From: Lachnospiraceae bacterium UBA5895
GTDB taxonomy: Bacteria > Bacillota > Clostridia > Lachnospirales > Lachnospiraceae
Length of the DNA stretch: 35,225 nt
NCBI GenBank assembly: GCA_002431915.1
Contig: DJEP01000010.1
Span: 81,237-116,461, forward strand
Direction of reading: 5' to 3'
This document shows, one piece after another, positions 17,322 to 24,652 of this stretch. The notes below the pieces were generated by a model, which saw only the letters and a list, made by a program, of their open reading frames with translations, searched no databases and was not told the origin of the DNA. How positions within the stretch are numbered: the first letter of the stretch is position 1; the number at the start of each line of letters is the position of its first letter. The position numbers and the translations under genes are program-made.

Positions 17322-17350
17322 ATTAAACTACACTTTGTTACTTTTTGCAA
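17322..17350 (-). promoter_or_regulatory. Predicted promoter of the ACT-UPF0210 unit
   Basis: TTGCAA (17350-17345) and TTTAAT (17327-17322) with 17 bp spacing, immediately beyond the MBL stop codon. Confidence 0.6.
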
Positions 17351-17358
17351 CAAGTATG

Positions 17359-18159
17359 TTAAGCAATATTGATGACCGGAGATACATTACTTCTGTCCGC
17401 CACCATCATCCGGAAGTCTTCCGCCCGGTAGGGATTCTCTCCCATGGTGATCTCCATGCGGACCGCCTCGTAGGCAAGCTCCGGCAGGTTGTTCTCCTTG
17501 CTCAGATGCCCTAACACAATAGTCTGCAGCTTATCATGTAAAATACGGCAAAGGAGCTTTCCGGAATTTTCATTGGAGAGGTGCCCCCGATCCCCTAAGA
17601 TTCTCTGTTTCAGATAATACGGATAAGGTCCTACCTGCAACATTTTCACATCATGGTTGGCTTCTATGAGCAGCGCATCCATTCCTTTCAGGCACTCCAC
17701 GGTGTAGTCGTTATACACGCCCAGATCCGTACAGATTCCGACCTTTTTATTCCCGTATGCAATGCGATACCCCACAGGCTGTGCCGCATCGTGGGAGATC
17801 TTCATGGGATTCACGGTCAGATCCTTGATGGTCAGTTTCACATCTTCCTTCACCTCACGGAACAGTTCCGGATCGATCCTCCCAAGATTCCCCATATTCT
17901 GAATCTCTTCCAAAGTCCCCGGTGTAACATAGATGGGCACATCGTATTTCCTTGCCATGACACCTAATCCCGCCACATGATCCATATGTTCGTGGGTCAC
18001 CAGGATACCGTCTAAGTCTCTTCCGGTCAGTCCAAGACTGTTCAGTCCGGTTTCCGCCTTTTTCCCGCTGATTCCCACATCCACCAGCAGATGCGTGGCT
18101 TCCGATCCCACGTAAATACAGTTGCCGCTGCTGCCGCTGGCAATACTACATAATCTCAT
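17359..18159 (-). CDS. WalJ/YycJ-like metallo-beta-lactamase-fold hydrolase
   Basis: 266 residues, the length of YycJ/WalJ. The N-terminus MRLCSIASGSSGNCIYVGS is typical of this subfamily. Metal ligands: THEHMDH (about 55-61), a later His in MKISHDAAQPVGY, and CTDLG; the ANHD motif and HLSNENSG follow, with GHLSKENN near the C-terminus. Related proteins are implicated in DNA repair or nuclease activity and in Bacillus sit in the walRK cluster; here the neighbours are an FtsA-like protein, coaE and polA instead. It starts 18 bp after the FtsA-like stop with a modest GAGATTAAG ribosome site, so it is the last gene of the leftward string. Exact substrate is not known. Confidence 0.9.
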   Translation of the reverse strand: MRLCSIASGSSGNCIYVGSEATHLLVDVGISGKKAETGLNSLGLTGRDLDGILVTHEHMDHVAGLGVMARKYDVPIYVTPGTLEEIQNMGNLGRIDPELFREVKEDVKLTIKDLTVNPMKISHDAAQPVGYRIAYGNKKVGICTDLGVYNDYTVECLKGMDALLIEANHDVKMLQVGPYPYYLKQRILGDRGHLSNENSGKLLCRILHDKLQTIVLGHLSKENNLPELAYEAVRMEITMGENPYRAEDFRMMVADRSNVSPVINIA

Positions 18160-18177
18160 AACTTCTTAATCTCTTTT

Positions 18178-20406
18178 CTATCTCACGTTTTTCCAGTAGA
18201 TCTCGATCACATCTCCCTCTGTCAGAGGTTCCATGTACTGTGCCGGACGTCCGTTTAAGTTCGTCACAATGGATCTGCCTGCGGATGCAGAAGATCCCAG
18301 ATCAAAATCAATATAGTCAAATACATCCACAAATACGTATTGTGCCTTCCCCCGCATTGTGATAGGGGTATGGTTCACGATCACAGTCAGGGAATGCGGG
18401 ATCTGTGATGCTACGCTTTGGCTCTGTGCCGTCTGTTCCACGGTTCCGTCCTGCTGCACGGCAGTCCCCTGTGCCTTCACATCGTCTGTTCTATCTTCTG
18501 CCGCAGTCTCTGTTCTCTGCGTCTTCCCCGCATCTCCTGCCACAACTCCTTCTCCATTAGCAGACTCTTCTCTATAATCGACCTCTTCTCTATAATCGAC
18601 CTCTTCTGCGTCCGCATCCGGTGCCTCTGCAAAAGTCTCCTCCGCAAGCGCCTTCTCCATATCCCAGCTTACGGTGAAATGCTCATAGACTCTGGTATCC
18701 GGCTGTGCCGCCGTGTCGTTGACTTTAATATCCGCACCCAGAGGTACATCAAAAAATTCCGCAATCTCTTTTACAGTATAGGAATTCTGAATCCGGATAT
18801 CGTCGTTTGGTCTGATCCGGTAGAATTCATTCTCTCTGTGTCCGTTGACCTCTGCGGTCTTGGGCAGGCTGATCTGCCTGCCATTCACATAGACCTGCAG
18901 GGCATCCCCCAGTTCCGGAAGCTTTCCAAGCTCCAGCACCGCCGGTTCTCCCTCGGTGGAAGGAGTGACCACGATACGGTCTCCGTTATGTACCTGGGTA
19001 TACATGTCTGCTTCGTTCCCGTTGACCCGGATGACTGCTGCCTCTCCCTGCTCGCCCCGCACCATCCGCGTCTTACCATTGATCGTAAACAGAAGGGCTT
19101 CTCCTTTTCTGGGGAACAGCTGATCGTTGGGAAACTGCATCTGCATGGCGGCATCCGTCACAGATAATTTGCCGTTATCATATAGTTTTACCCTCTCTCC
19201 GTTGAATTCCACGAAGATAAAATTATTGCTCTGCACATAGTAGCTTAAACAGATGCCGATGGGGGTCACCATCATAGCATCTTTTCTGGCATTTTCCAGT
19301 TCAAATACGATGGACTGCATGACTTCCTGGCCGCGGATCGCCACACGCTCTTTCACAATGCCCAGTTTCTCTGCCAGCTTCTCCGTATAGCCGGGTACCA
19401 TGCCGCCACCGCCTACGACGAACACTGCGCTGACCGGCTTGTCACCGTTTAATTCCTTGATGGTATCGGATACCAGCTGCGTCATTCTCTCAATCTCCGG
19501 ATCCAACAATTCCAACACCTCGCTGGCTTTGATGGTCTGGGGCAAGCCCATGATGTCTTCGTATTCGATGGTATCCTGCGTCCGGCATTTTCTCTTGATC
19601 TGCTCCGCCATCTCGAATTCCACGAGACAGTGCTGCACCAGAATATCCGTCAGGCTGTCGCCGGCTACCGGGATCATGCCGTAGGCCGTGATGGTTCCCT
19701 CTTTGGTAATGGAAATATCGCTGGTACCCGCGCCTACATCCACAAGTGCCATATTCAACATACGGAATTTCTCAGGAATCGCCACCTGGATCGCCGCAAT
19801 AGGTTCCAGGGTCAGATTCGCCACATGCAAGCCTGCCAGTTCCACAGCCTTGTACAGACCGTCCACCACATCATCCGGCAAAAAGGTAGCAATCAGATCC
19901 ACTGCAATGGTCTTCGCCTTGTGCCCTTCCAGATTGCCCATCTGGTAACCGTTCATATAATAACGCATAGCAGTATAGCCGACACAATAGAACTTCATAT
20001 CCGTATCGGTGTTACTGTTCTGGAATTCCTCGTACGCTTTTTCCACACCCATGGTGCACAGGGAATACACGTCCTCCTGTGTGATCTCCCGGTCGCTCTC
20101 AAAGCTGTGCTCCACATAGGTGGTAACGGTGCGCAGTACACGACCTGCAGCTGCGATACAGACTTCTGTAAGTTCTCTGTCCAGATCTTCTTCCAGCTGT
20201 TCCTTCACCCGGGAAATGATCTCTCCCACCTTACCGATGTCATGGATCTGTCCGTCCAGCATGGCTCTGGTTTCATGCTCCTTGGATCGCTGCGCCAGCA
20301 CATGGAATTTCCCGCCGTTTAAGTATCCTACCGTACCTACGATGCTTCGCGTACCGATATCCAGTCCGAATACCAGCTGTCCCTGTTTTTCTTTTACTCC
20401 TTCCAT
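18178..20406 (-). CDS. Long FtsA-like actin-fold protein with C-terminal beta-grasp-like repeats
   Basis: 742 residues. Residues 1-395 form an FtsA/PilM-type actin fold: GLDIGTRSI (phosphate 1, about 14-22), an inserted region around 45-120 like the FtsA 1C domain, ALVDVGAGTSDISI (phosphate 2, about 220-233) and VFVVGGGGMVPG (adenosine, about 328-339). Instead of the short FtsA membrane helix there is a 350-residue tail: two beta-rich segments ending NGDRIVV (474-480) and PNDDIRI (533-539), an acidic linker (588-668), and a third segment ending EGDVIEIYW (730-738). The start follows GGAGG and overlaps coaE by 13 bp. It is not the division FtsA of a dcw cluster (no ftsZ nearby); the role is probably envelope or division related, by fold only. 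Confidence 0.88.
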   Translation of the reverse strand: MEGVKEKQGQLVFGLDIGTRSIVGTVGYLNGGKFHVLAQRSKEHETRAMLDGQIHDIGKVGEIISRVKEQLEEDLDRELTEVCIAAAGRVLRTVTTYVEHSFESDREITQEDVYSLCTMGVEKAYEEFQNSNTDTDMKFYCVGYTAMRYYMNGYQMGNLEGHKAKTIAVDLIATFLPDDVVDGLYKAVELAGLHVANLTLEPIAAIQVAIPEKFRMLNMALVDVGAGTSDISITKEGTITAYGMIPVAGDSLTDILVQHCLVEFEMAEQIKRKCRTQDTIEYEDIMGLPQTIKASEVLELLDPEIERMTQLVSDTIKELNGDKPVSAVFVVGGGGMVPGYTEKLAEKLGIVKERVAIRGQEVMQSIVFELENARKDAMMVTPIGICLSYYVQSNNFIFVEFNGERVKLYDNGKLSVTDAAMQMQFPNDQLFPRKGEALLFTINGKTRMVRGEQGEAAVIRVNGNEADMYTQVHNGDRIVVTPSTEGEPAVLELGKLPELGDALQVYVNGRQISLPKTAEVNGHRENEFYRIRPNDDIRIQNSYTVKEIAEFFDVPLGADIKVNDTAAQPDTRVYEHFTVSWDMEKALAEETFAEAPDADAEEVDYREEVDYREESANGEGVVAGDAGKTQRTETAAEDRTDDVKAQGTAVQQDGTVEQTAQSQSVASQIPHSLTVIVNHTPITMRGKAQYVFVDVFDYIDFDLGSSASAGRSIVTNLNGRPAQYMEPLTEGDVIEIYWKNVR
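18571..18606 (-). repeat. Perfect 18-bp tandem duplication inside the FtsA-like gene
   Basis: The 18-base unit tctataatcgacctcttc occurs twice head to tail (18571-18588, 18589-18606), flanked by a further partial ctcttc. It duplicates the hexapeptide EEVDYR in the acidic linker and keeps the frame. Confidence 0.95.
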
Positions 20407-20999
20407 GTATACGCCTCCAGTTTCTGTCTGATCTGTCTGTAGCTAGCTTCCAGACTATCACTGTTATCAATGACAAAATCACAGTGCTTCCGGAATTCTG
20501 CCTCCGAAAGCTGTGATGTTATGATCTGCTCTATCTTCTCCGGGGTATAGCCGCGGCTCTCCGAAAGTCTCCTTCTGCGGACATCCTCTCTGGCATAGAT
20601 ATACCACATTTCATCCACAATATTATCATATCCGCTCTCGATCAGCAGCGCCGCCTCCACAAAAAACAGTTCCACATCGCCCCGCGCTTTCGCTTCCTCC
20701 AGCCGGTCCGCCAGATATTTTTTCACCGCCGGGTGAATAATGGCATTGACCTGTTCCAACAATGCGGGATCTGCGAAAATTTTCGCCGCCATGGCAGGTT
20801 TGTCGATCTGTCCGTCCGCCGCAAGGATTTCCTCTCCCAAAAGTGCCACCAGCGCCTGATACCCTTCGGTTCCCGGTTCCTTGACCTTATGACCGATCTC
20901 ATCCGCCAGATAGATCTCACATTTGTAATGTTGTCCGATATATTTTAAAATCTCTGTTTTCCCGGCACCCACACCGCCGGTGATTCCTATAAAACGCAT
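20394..20999 (-). CDS. coaE: Dephospho-CoA kinase
   Basis: Last step of coenzyme A synthesis: ATP-dependent phosphorylation of the ribose 3'-OH of dephospho-CoA. The 201 residues match the family. Walker A is GGVGAGKT (residues 8-15), followed by the DEIGHKV segment (Asp32 region), IHPAVKKYL (CoA-binding), VEAALLIESGYD and the lid segment RRRLSESRGYT. It starts directly at the polA stop (TAA then ATG, no gap) and overlaps the FtsA-like start by 13 bp, so it is inside one mRNA. The polA-coaE pairing is common in bacteria. Confidence 0.96.
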   Translation of the reverse strand: MRFIGITGGVGAGKTEILKYIGQHYKCEIYLADEIGHKVKEPGTEGYQALVALLGEEILAADGQIDKPAMAAKIFADPALLEQVNAIIHPAVKKYLADRLEEAKARGDVELFFVEAALLIESGYDNIVDEMWYIYAREDVRRRRLSESRGYTPEKIEQIITSQLSEAEFRKHCDFVIDNSDSLEASYRQIRQKLEAYTWKE

Positions 21000-23717
21000 T
21001 TATTTCGCCTCATACCAGTTGCTGCCCGTGTGCAGATCGATCTCCAGTGTCACTGCCAGATCTGCCGCAGACTTCATATTTTCCGTAAGGATCTCGCGTA
21101 CTCTTGCTTCCTCATCCTGCGCGGTCTCGATCAGCAGTTCATCGTGCACCTGTAGGATCAGACGGGACTTTAATCCTTCCTCTTTCAATGCTTTCCATAC
21201 TTTGATCATGGCGATCTTGATAATGTCCGCCGCCGTTCCCTGAATGGGGGCATTCATTGCCACACGTTCCCCGAAGGACCGCTGCATGAAATTCGAGGAA
21301 GAAAGCTCGGGAATCGGGCGTCTTCTGCCGAACATGGTCTCCGTGTATCCCTTCTCCTTCGCATCCGTCACAAGCTTGTCGATGAATTTCTTCACCTTCG
21401 GATAAGTGGCAAAATACTGTTCAATGTACTGCGCCGCTTCCTTTTTGCTGATACTTAAGTCCTGACTCAGTCCAAAGGAACTGATACCATAGACGATGCC
21501 GAAGTTGACTGCCTTGGCATTGCGGCGCTGCAGGTCCGTGACCTCCTCAAAAGGAGTGTGGAACACCTTGGATGCCGTGATCCGGTGAATATCCTCTTCC
21601 TGTCTGTAGGCATCGATCAGCTGCTCATCTCCGGACATATGTGCCAGTACACGAAGCTCGATCTGGGAGTAATCCGCATCCATGAATTCGTAGCCTTCCC
21701 TCGGTACAAATACCTTGCGGATCTGCCTGCCCAGTTCCATTCGCATGGGAATGTTTTGTAAGTTCGGCTCCGTGGAACTGATGCGTCCCGTAGCAGTGAT
21801 GGTCTGGTTGAAATTCGTATGGATTCTGCCGTCCTCTTCAATAAAAGCAGCCAGTCCGTCCGCATAGGTGGATTTTAATTTCGTCAGACCTCTGTACTCC
21901 AGAATATCCCGGACGATGGGGTAATCCGCCGACAGCTTCTCCAGTACATCCGCCGCTGTGGAATAACCGGTCTTGGTCTTTTTGCCACCGGGAATCTGCA
22001 AGGTCTCAAACAATACCTCTCCCAGCTGTTTGGGGGAATTGATGTTGAATTCCGTTCCCGCCTGCACATGAATGGACTGCTCCAGTTCGTCGATCCTTGC
22101 TACCAGTGCATCACCGTAAGCTTTCAGTTCTTCTCGCTTCACGGCGACACCCTCTTTTTGCATGTCGTACAGCACAAGCGAAAGGGGCATTTCCATCTCT
22201 TCCATGAGACGCTTCATGCCTGCTGCCTCCAGCTTTTCCTCCAGGATCTTTTGTCCCTTACGGGAAACATAGGCTCCGTAGCAGGCGTATTCCATGGCTT
22301 TCTCAGGTTCTTCCGAAAGCAGCGTCCGGAAATCCCTCTTGCCGAATACTTCCGCTCTTCCGGGGATCAGAATGCCCAGATGCTCCGAAGCAATGGCTTC
22401 CAGATCGTAATCATTTTTCAGAGGATTTAACAGGTATGCCGCGATCAGCACATCAAAATACTGCCTGGTGCTGCTGCGGTCTAAATAGTCATACTGTCTC
22501 TTCATATCAAAAGTAGATATCTGCAGTTTTCCCTCTGCGGAAAGCTCCTGTAAAGCAGCTGTGATCTCCGCGGTATCATCCACCGGCTCCACAGTTTCCG
22601 CAAACAGGCTTAACTGCCCTTCCGGTTCCTTTTCATGGGTCAGGGCGTAAAATACAGTCTCTTCATCGGATACCGACACTGCCACGCCCAGCAGTTCTTC
22701 CTTCTTCGTATTCGCATCCGCAGGCTCCGTAATCAGCCACAGACCGATCTCCGGCTGTTTTTTTACTTTTTTCAGATATTTTAAAAATTCCGCCTTGTCT
22801 TCGATCTGCCGGAAAGTCTCTGCGATCTTGCTGTCGTTGGCAGCGGCATCTTTTTCAAATCTTCCCAGGAGATTTTTGAATTCCAGGCGTTTGCACAAAG
22901 TGTAGGCTTCCGGGGTATAAAAGCCCTCCGCCTTCGCCTGTTCATAGTCCAGCTGCAATTCGCAGTCGGTCTTGATGGTCGCCAGTGTCTTGCTTAAATC
23001 CGCCAGATCCTTATGCTCGATCAGGGATTCCCGGATACTTTTTTTCGAAATTTCTTCCACATGGGCATAAATGTTGTCTAAGGAACCGTACTCCACCATC
23101 AGTGCCTGTGCGGTCTTCTCGCCTACCTTCGGCACGCCGGGAATATTGTCGGCGGTATCTCCCATCAATGCTTTCAGTTCGATAAACTGTAACGGTGTCA
23201 CCTGATAAGCGGCTTTTACATCCGCCGCATAGTAATCCTCAATCTCCGTTCTGCCCTGCTTCGTCTTCGGAATGCGGATCTTGATATGATCCGTGGCGAT
23301 CTGCAGCAGATCTCTGTCTCCGGATACTAAGGATACTTCCATGCCTGCCTGCTCCGCTTTCTTCGCCAGGGTTCCTAAGATATCATCCGCTTCCAGTCCC
23401 GCCTGCTCCATGATGGTGATGTGCATTGCCTTCAGGACTTCCTTCATGACGGGCACCTGCTCCCGCAGTTCCTCGGGCATCGGCTTTCTCGTCCCCTTAT
23501 AGGCTTCGTACATCTGATGGCGGAAAGTCGGTGCATGGACATCAAAAGCAACCGCCAGGTACTCCGGCTTTTCCTCCTCTAAGATCTTAAACATAATATT
23601 TAAAAAGCCATAGATGGCGTTCGTATGCAGCCCTTCCGCATTGCTTAAGTCCGGCACTCCGTAAAATGCACGGTTCAGTATGCTGTGTCCGTCAATCAAT
23701 ACCAGTTTCTGACTCAT
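21000..23717 (-). CDS. polA: DNA polymerase I
   Basis: 905 residues, three domains. The 5' nuclease domain (1 to about 290) has LIDGHSILNRAF, AFDVHAPTFRH, EADDILGT, SGDRDLLQ and the helix-hairpin GVPKVGEKTA. The middle 3'-5' exonuclease-like domain (about 305-490) lacks the DxE metal motif (ITEPA sits where DTET is expected), so proofreading is probably absent, as in Bacillus and Thermus enzymes. The polymerase domain has motif A DADYSQIELRVLAH, motif B RRNAKAVNFGIVYG and motif C LQVHDELLIE. It replicates gaps and removes RNA primers. It starts 30 bp after the zf-HC2 gene and abuts coaE. Confidence 0.97.
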   Translation of the reverse strand: MSQKLVLIDGHSILNRAFYGVPDLSNAEGLHTNAIYGFLNIMFKILEEEKPEYLAVAFDVHAPTFRHQMYEAYKGTRKPMPEELREQVPVMKEVLKAMHITIMEQAGLEADDILGTLAKKAEQAGMEVSLVSGDRDLLQIATDHIKIRIPKTKQGRTEIEDYYAADVKAAYQVTPLQFIELKALMGDTADNIPGVPKVGEKTAQALMVEYGSLDNIYAHVEEISKKSIRESLIEHKDLADLSKTLATIKTDCELQLDYEQAKAEGFYTPEAYTLCKRLEFKNLLGRFEKDAAANDSKIAETFRQIEDKAEFLKYLKKVKKQPEIGLWLITEPADANTKKEELLGVAVSVSDEETVFYALTHEKEPEGQLSLFAETVEPVDDTAEITAALQELSAEGKLQISTFDMKRQYDYLDRSSTRQYFDVLIAAYLLNPLKNDYDLEAIASEHLGILIPGRAEVFGKRDFRTLLSEEPEKAMEYACYGAYVSRKGQKILEEKLEAAGMKRLMEEMEMPLSLVLYDMQKEGVAVKREELKAYGDALVARIDELEQSIHVQAGTEFNINSPKQLGEVLFETLQIPGGKKTKTGYSTAADVLEKLSADYPIVRDILEYRGLTKLKSTYADGLAAFIEEDGRIHTNFNQTITATGRISSTEPNLQNIPMRMELGRQIRKVFVPREGYEFMDADYSQIELRVLAHMSGDEQLIDAYRQEEDIHRITASKVFHTPFEEVTDLQRRNAKAVNFGIVYGISSFGLSQDLSISKKEAAQYIEQYFATYPKVKKFIDKLVTDAKEKGYTETMFGRRRPIPELSSSNFMQRSFGERVAMNAPIQGTAADIIKIAMIKVWKALKEEGLKSRLILQVHDELLIETAQDEEARVREILTENMKSAADLAVTLEIDLHTGSNWYEAK

Positions 23718-23747
23718 TATCTCTCTATCCTATCCTGCCTGTTTTAT

Positions 23748-24068
23748 TTAAGAAATGATCCAACCCAAAAAGCCCATTAAGAAGATCACCGTAAGTATCT
23801 CCAGCACGGCTCCCGTCTTCATAAAAGCCATATGGAATTTCACCTTGCGCTTTGCCTCCGAAAGCCGCACTTCCAGTTCCTTCTGTAAGTCAAAGGCATC
23901 ACCGTCCTCTAACCGCTGCATACCCTCCGTTACTAAGAACTGAATCACCAGCTCCTCTTTACAGCTTGGGCATTCTTTCATATGCGCTCCGAATTCCTGC
24001 ATGGTTATAAAATCCAGTTTCCCGGAAATAAAATCAGGAATATTTTTTTCAAATTCTTTGCAATTCAT
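23748..24068 (-). CDS. Small zf-HC2 (anti-sigma-like zinc finger) membrane protein
   Basis: 106 residues. Cys3, His29, Cys33 and Cys36 (HMKECPSC) reproduce the zinc ligand pattern of zf-HC2 domains found at the N-terminus of anti-sigma factors. A hydrophobic segment at about 82-104 would anchor the C-terminus in the membrane. The start at 24068 (MNCKEF) is chosen because it places Cys3 correctly; an ATG six codons earlier is also in frame. No ECF sigma factor gene adjoins it; the next gene downstream is polA, 30 bp away, so it heads the polA-coaE string. A TATAGT -10-like box lies at 24131-24136. Partner and function unknown. Confidence 0.82.
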   Translation of the reverse strand: MNCKEFEKNIPDFISGKLDFITMQEFGAHMKECPSCKEELVIQFLVTEGMQRLEDGDAFDLQKELEVRLSEAKRKVKFHMAFMKTGAVLEILTVIFLMGFLGWIIS

Positions 24069-24192
24069 GCGTCCACCATATCCCAAAAGAACATTCTACA
24101 GGTTGCGTTCCCGTATACTCATACACTTCTACTATACAACATCTTGTGGAAAAAGACTAGAAAAATAGTATACATATTCCGGAAAAAAAGTC

Positions 24193-24221
24193 TTGTCAAC
24201 CCATTTAATCTATGATAAGAT
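24193..24221 (+). promoter_or_regulatory. Promoter of tRNA-Leu
   Basis: TTGTCA (24193-24198) and TAAGAT (24216-24221), 17 bp apart, start transcription about 18 bases before the tRNA 5' end. Confidence 0.7.
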
Positions 24222-24245
24222 AATCTCTGTTGTGAGTGTTTGAAT

Positions 24246-24328
24246 GCCGGCGTGTCGGAATGGCAGACGAGGCAGACTCAAAATCTGTTGGTGGCAACAC
24301 CGTATGGGTTCAAGTCCCATTGCCGGCA
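24246..24328 (+). tRNA. tRNA-Leu(CAA)
   Basis: An 83-base class II tRNA reading UUG. Acceptor GCCGGCG pairs with TGCCGGC (one G-U), then discriminator A. D stem TCG/CGA encloses GAATGGCAGA. Anticodon stem GCAGA/TCTGT has loop CTCAAAA, so the anticodon is CAA. The long variable arm is GGTG-GCAA-CACC, and the T arm is ATGGG-TTCAAGT-CCCAT. The 3' CCA is not encoded. Confidence 0.95.
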
Positions 24329-24333
24329 GTCAG

Positions 24334-24368
24334 CGCAGAACCAGATGGGTTCTGCGCTTTCTTTTTGT
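24334..24368 (+). terminator. Terminator after tRNA-Leu
   Basis: GCGCAGAACC and GGTTCTGCGC form a 10-bp stem with a short AGATG-region loop, followed by TTTCTTTTTG. Confidence 0.9.
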
Positions 24369-24432
24369 ATTTCTGTACTCGAATCCACTTTCCTGCTTTT
24401 TCTATTTTTTTACCAATCATCTCCTATGGATT

Positions 24433-24454
24433 AATTGTTACAAAATTGTTACAA
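24433..24454 (+). promoter_or_regulatory. Tandem 11-bp direct repeat upstream of the small peptide gene
   Basis: AATTGTTACAA occurs twice without a gap (24433-24443 and 24444-24454), one helical turn apart. This spacing is typical of sites bound by a dimer of a response regulator on one DNA face. A TACAAT -10-like box (24450-24455) overlaps the second copy but has no good -35, which would fit an activated promoter. The binding protein is unknown. Confidence 0.55.
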
Positions 24455-24520
24455 TGCATTTGTGCTTAGCTAACACAGACGTAACCGGACACCAGGCAAC
24501 AGGAAAAGGAGGAAGAAAGT

Positions 24521-24592
24521 ATGTGTTTCAAATTCATTAACTGTTCTCAGTGGTTGAATGCATTCTGCGGCTATTTCAATTTCGGCTGCTAA
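24521..24592 (+). CDS. 23-residue Cys/Phe-rich peptide, unknown
   Basis: ATG at 24521 is preceded by AAAGGAGG with 8 bases spacing, one of the best ribosome sites in the window, and TAA at 24590-24592 is followed four bases later by a terminator hairpin. The peptide begins MCFKF and ends NFGC, with Cys at 2, 8, 16 and 23, Phe at 3, 5, 15, 19 and 21, and Trp11; one Lys is the only charged side chain. There is no long leader/core split and no modification enzyme gene next to it. No downstream gene lies on this strand (the next gene is convergent), so it is not an attenuation leader. It could be a secreted or membrane peptide, a metal-binding mini-protein or a signal. I know no family. Confidence 0.7.
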   Translation: MCFKFINCSQWLNAFCGYFNFGC

Positions 24593-24595
24593 TAT

Positions 24596-24632
24596 AAAAA
24601 GGCTCTCCCGTCCGGGATGAGCCTTTTCTTAT
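24596..24632. terminator. Bidirectional terminator between the small peptide gene and the S66 gene
   Basis: AAAAGGCTC/GAGCCTTTT with inner TCCCG/CGGGA; T-rich flanks on both strands, so it can end both converging transcripts. Confidence 0.88.
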
Positions 24633-24652
24633 TATTCCTCTGGATTATTCCT

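Noticed and set aside
18418..19167. 249-codon plus-strand frame opposite the FtsA-like gene
   Set aside because: Antisense shadow of a well supported gene; composition rich in His, Leu and Arg as expected for complements.
21000..23717. Loss of the proofreading motif in polA as a novelty
   Set aside because: Degenerate exonuclease domains are normal in PolA of Firmicutes and Thermus.
24521..24592. Reading the 23-codon frame as an attenuator leader peptide
   Set aside because: The next gene (24653-25696) is convergent, so no downstream gene on the plus strand could be controlled.
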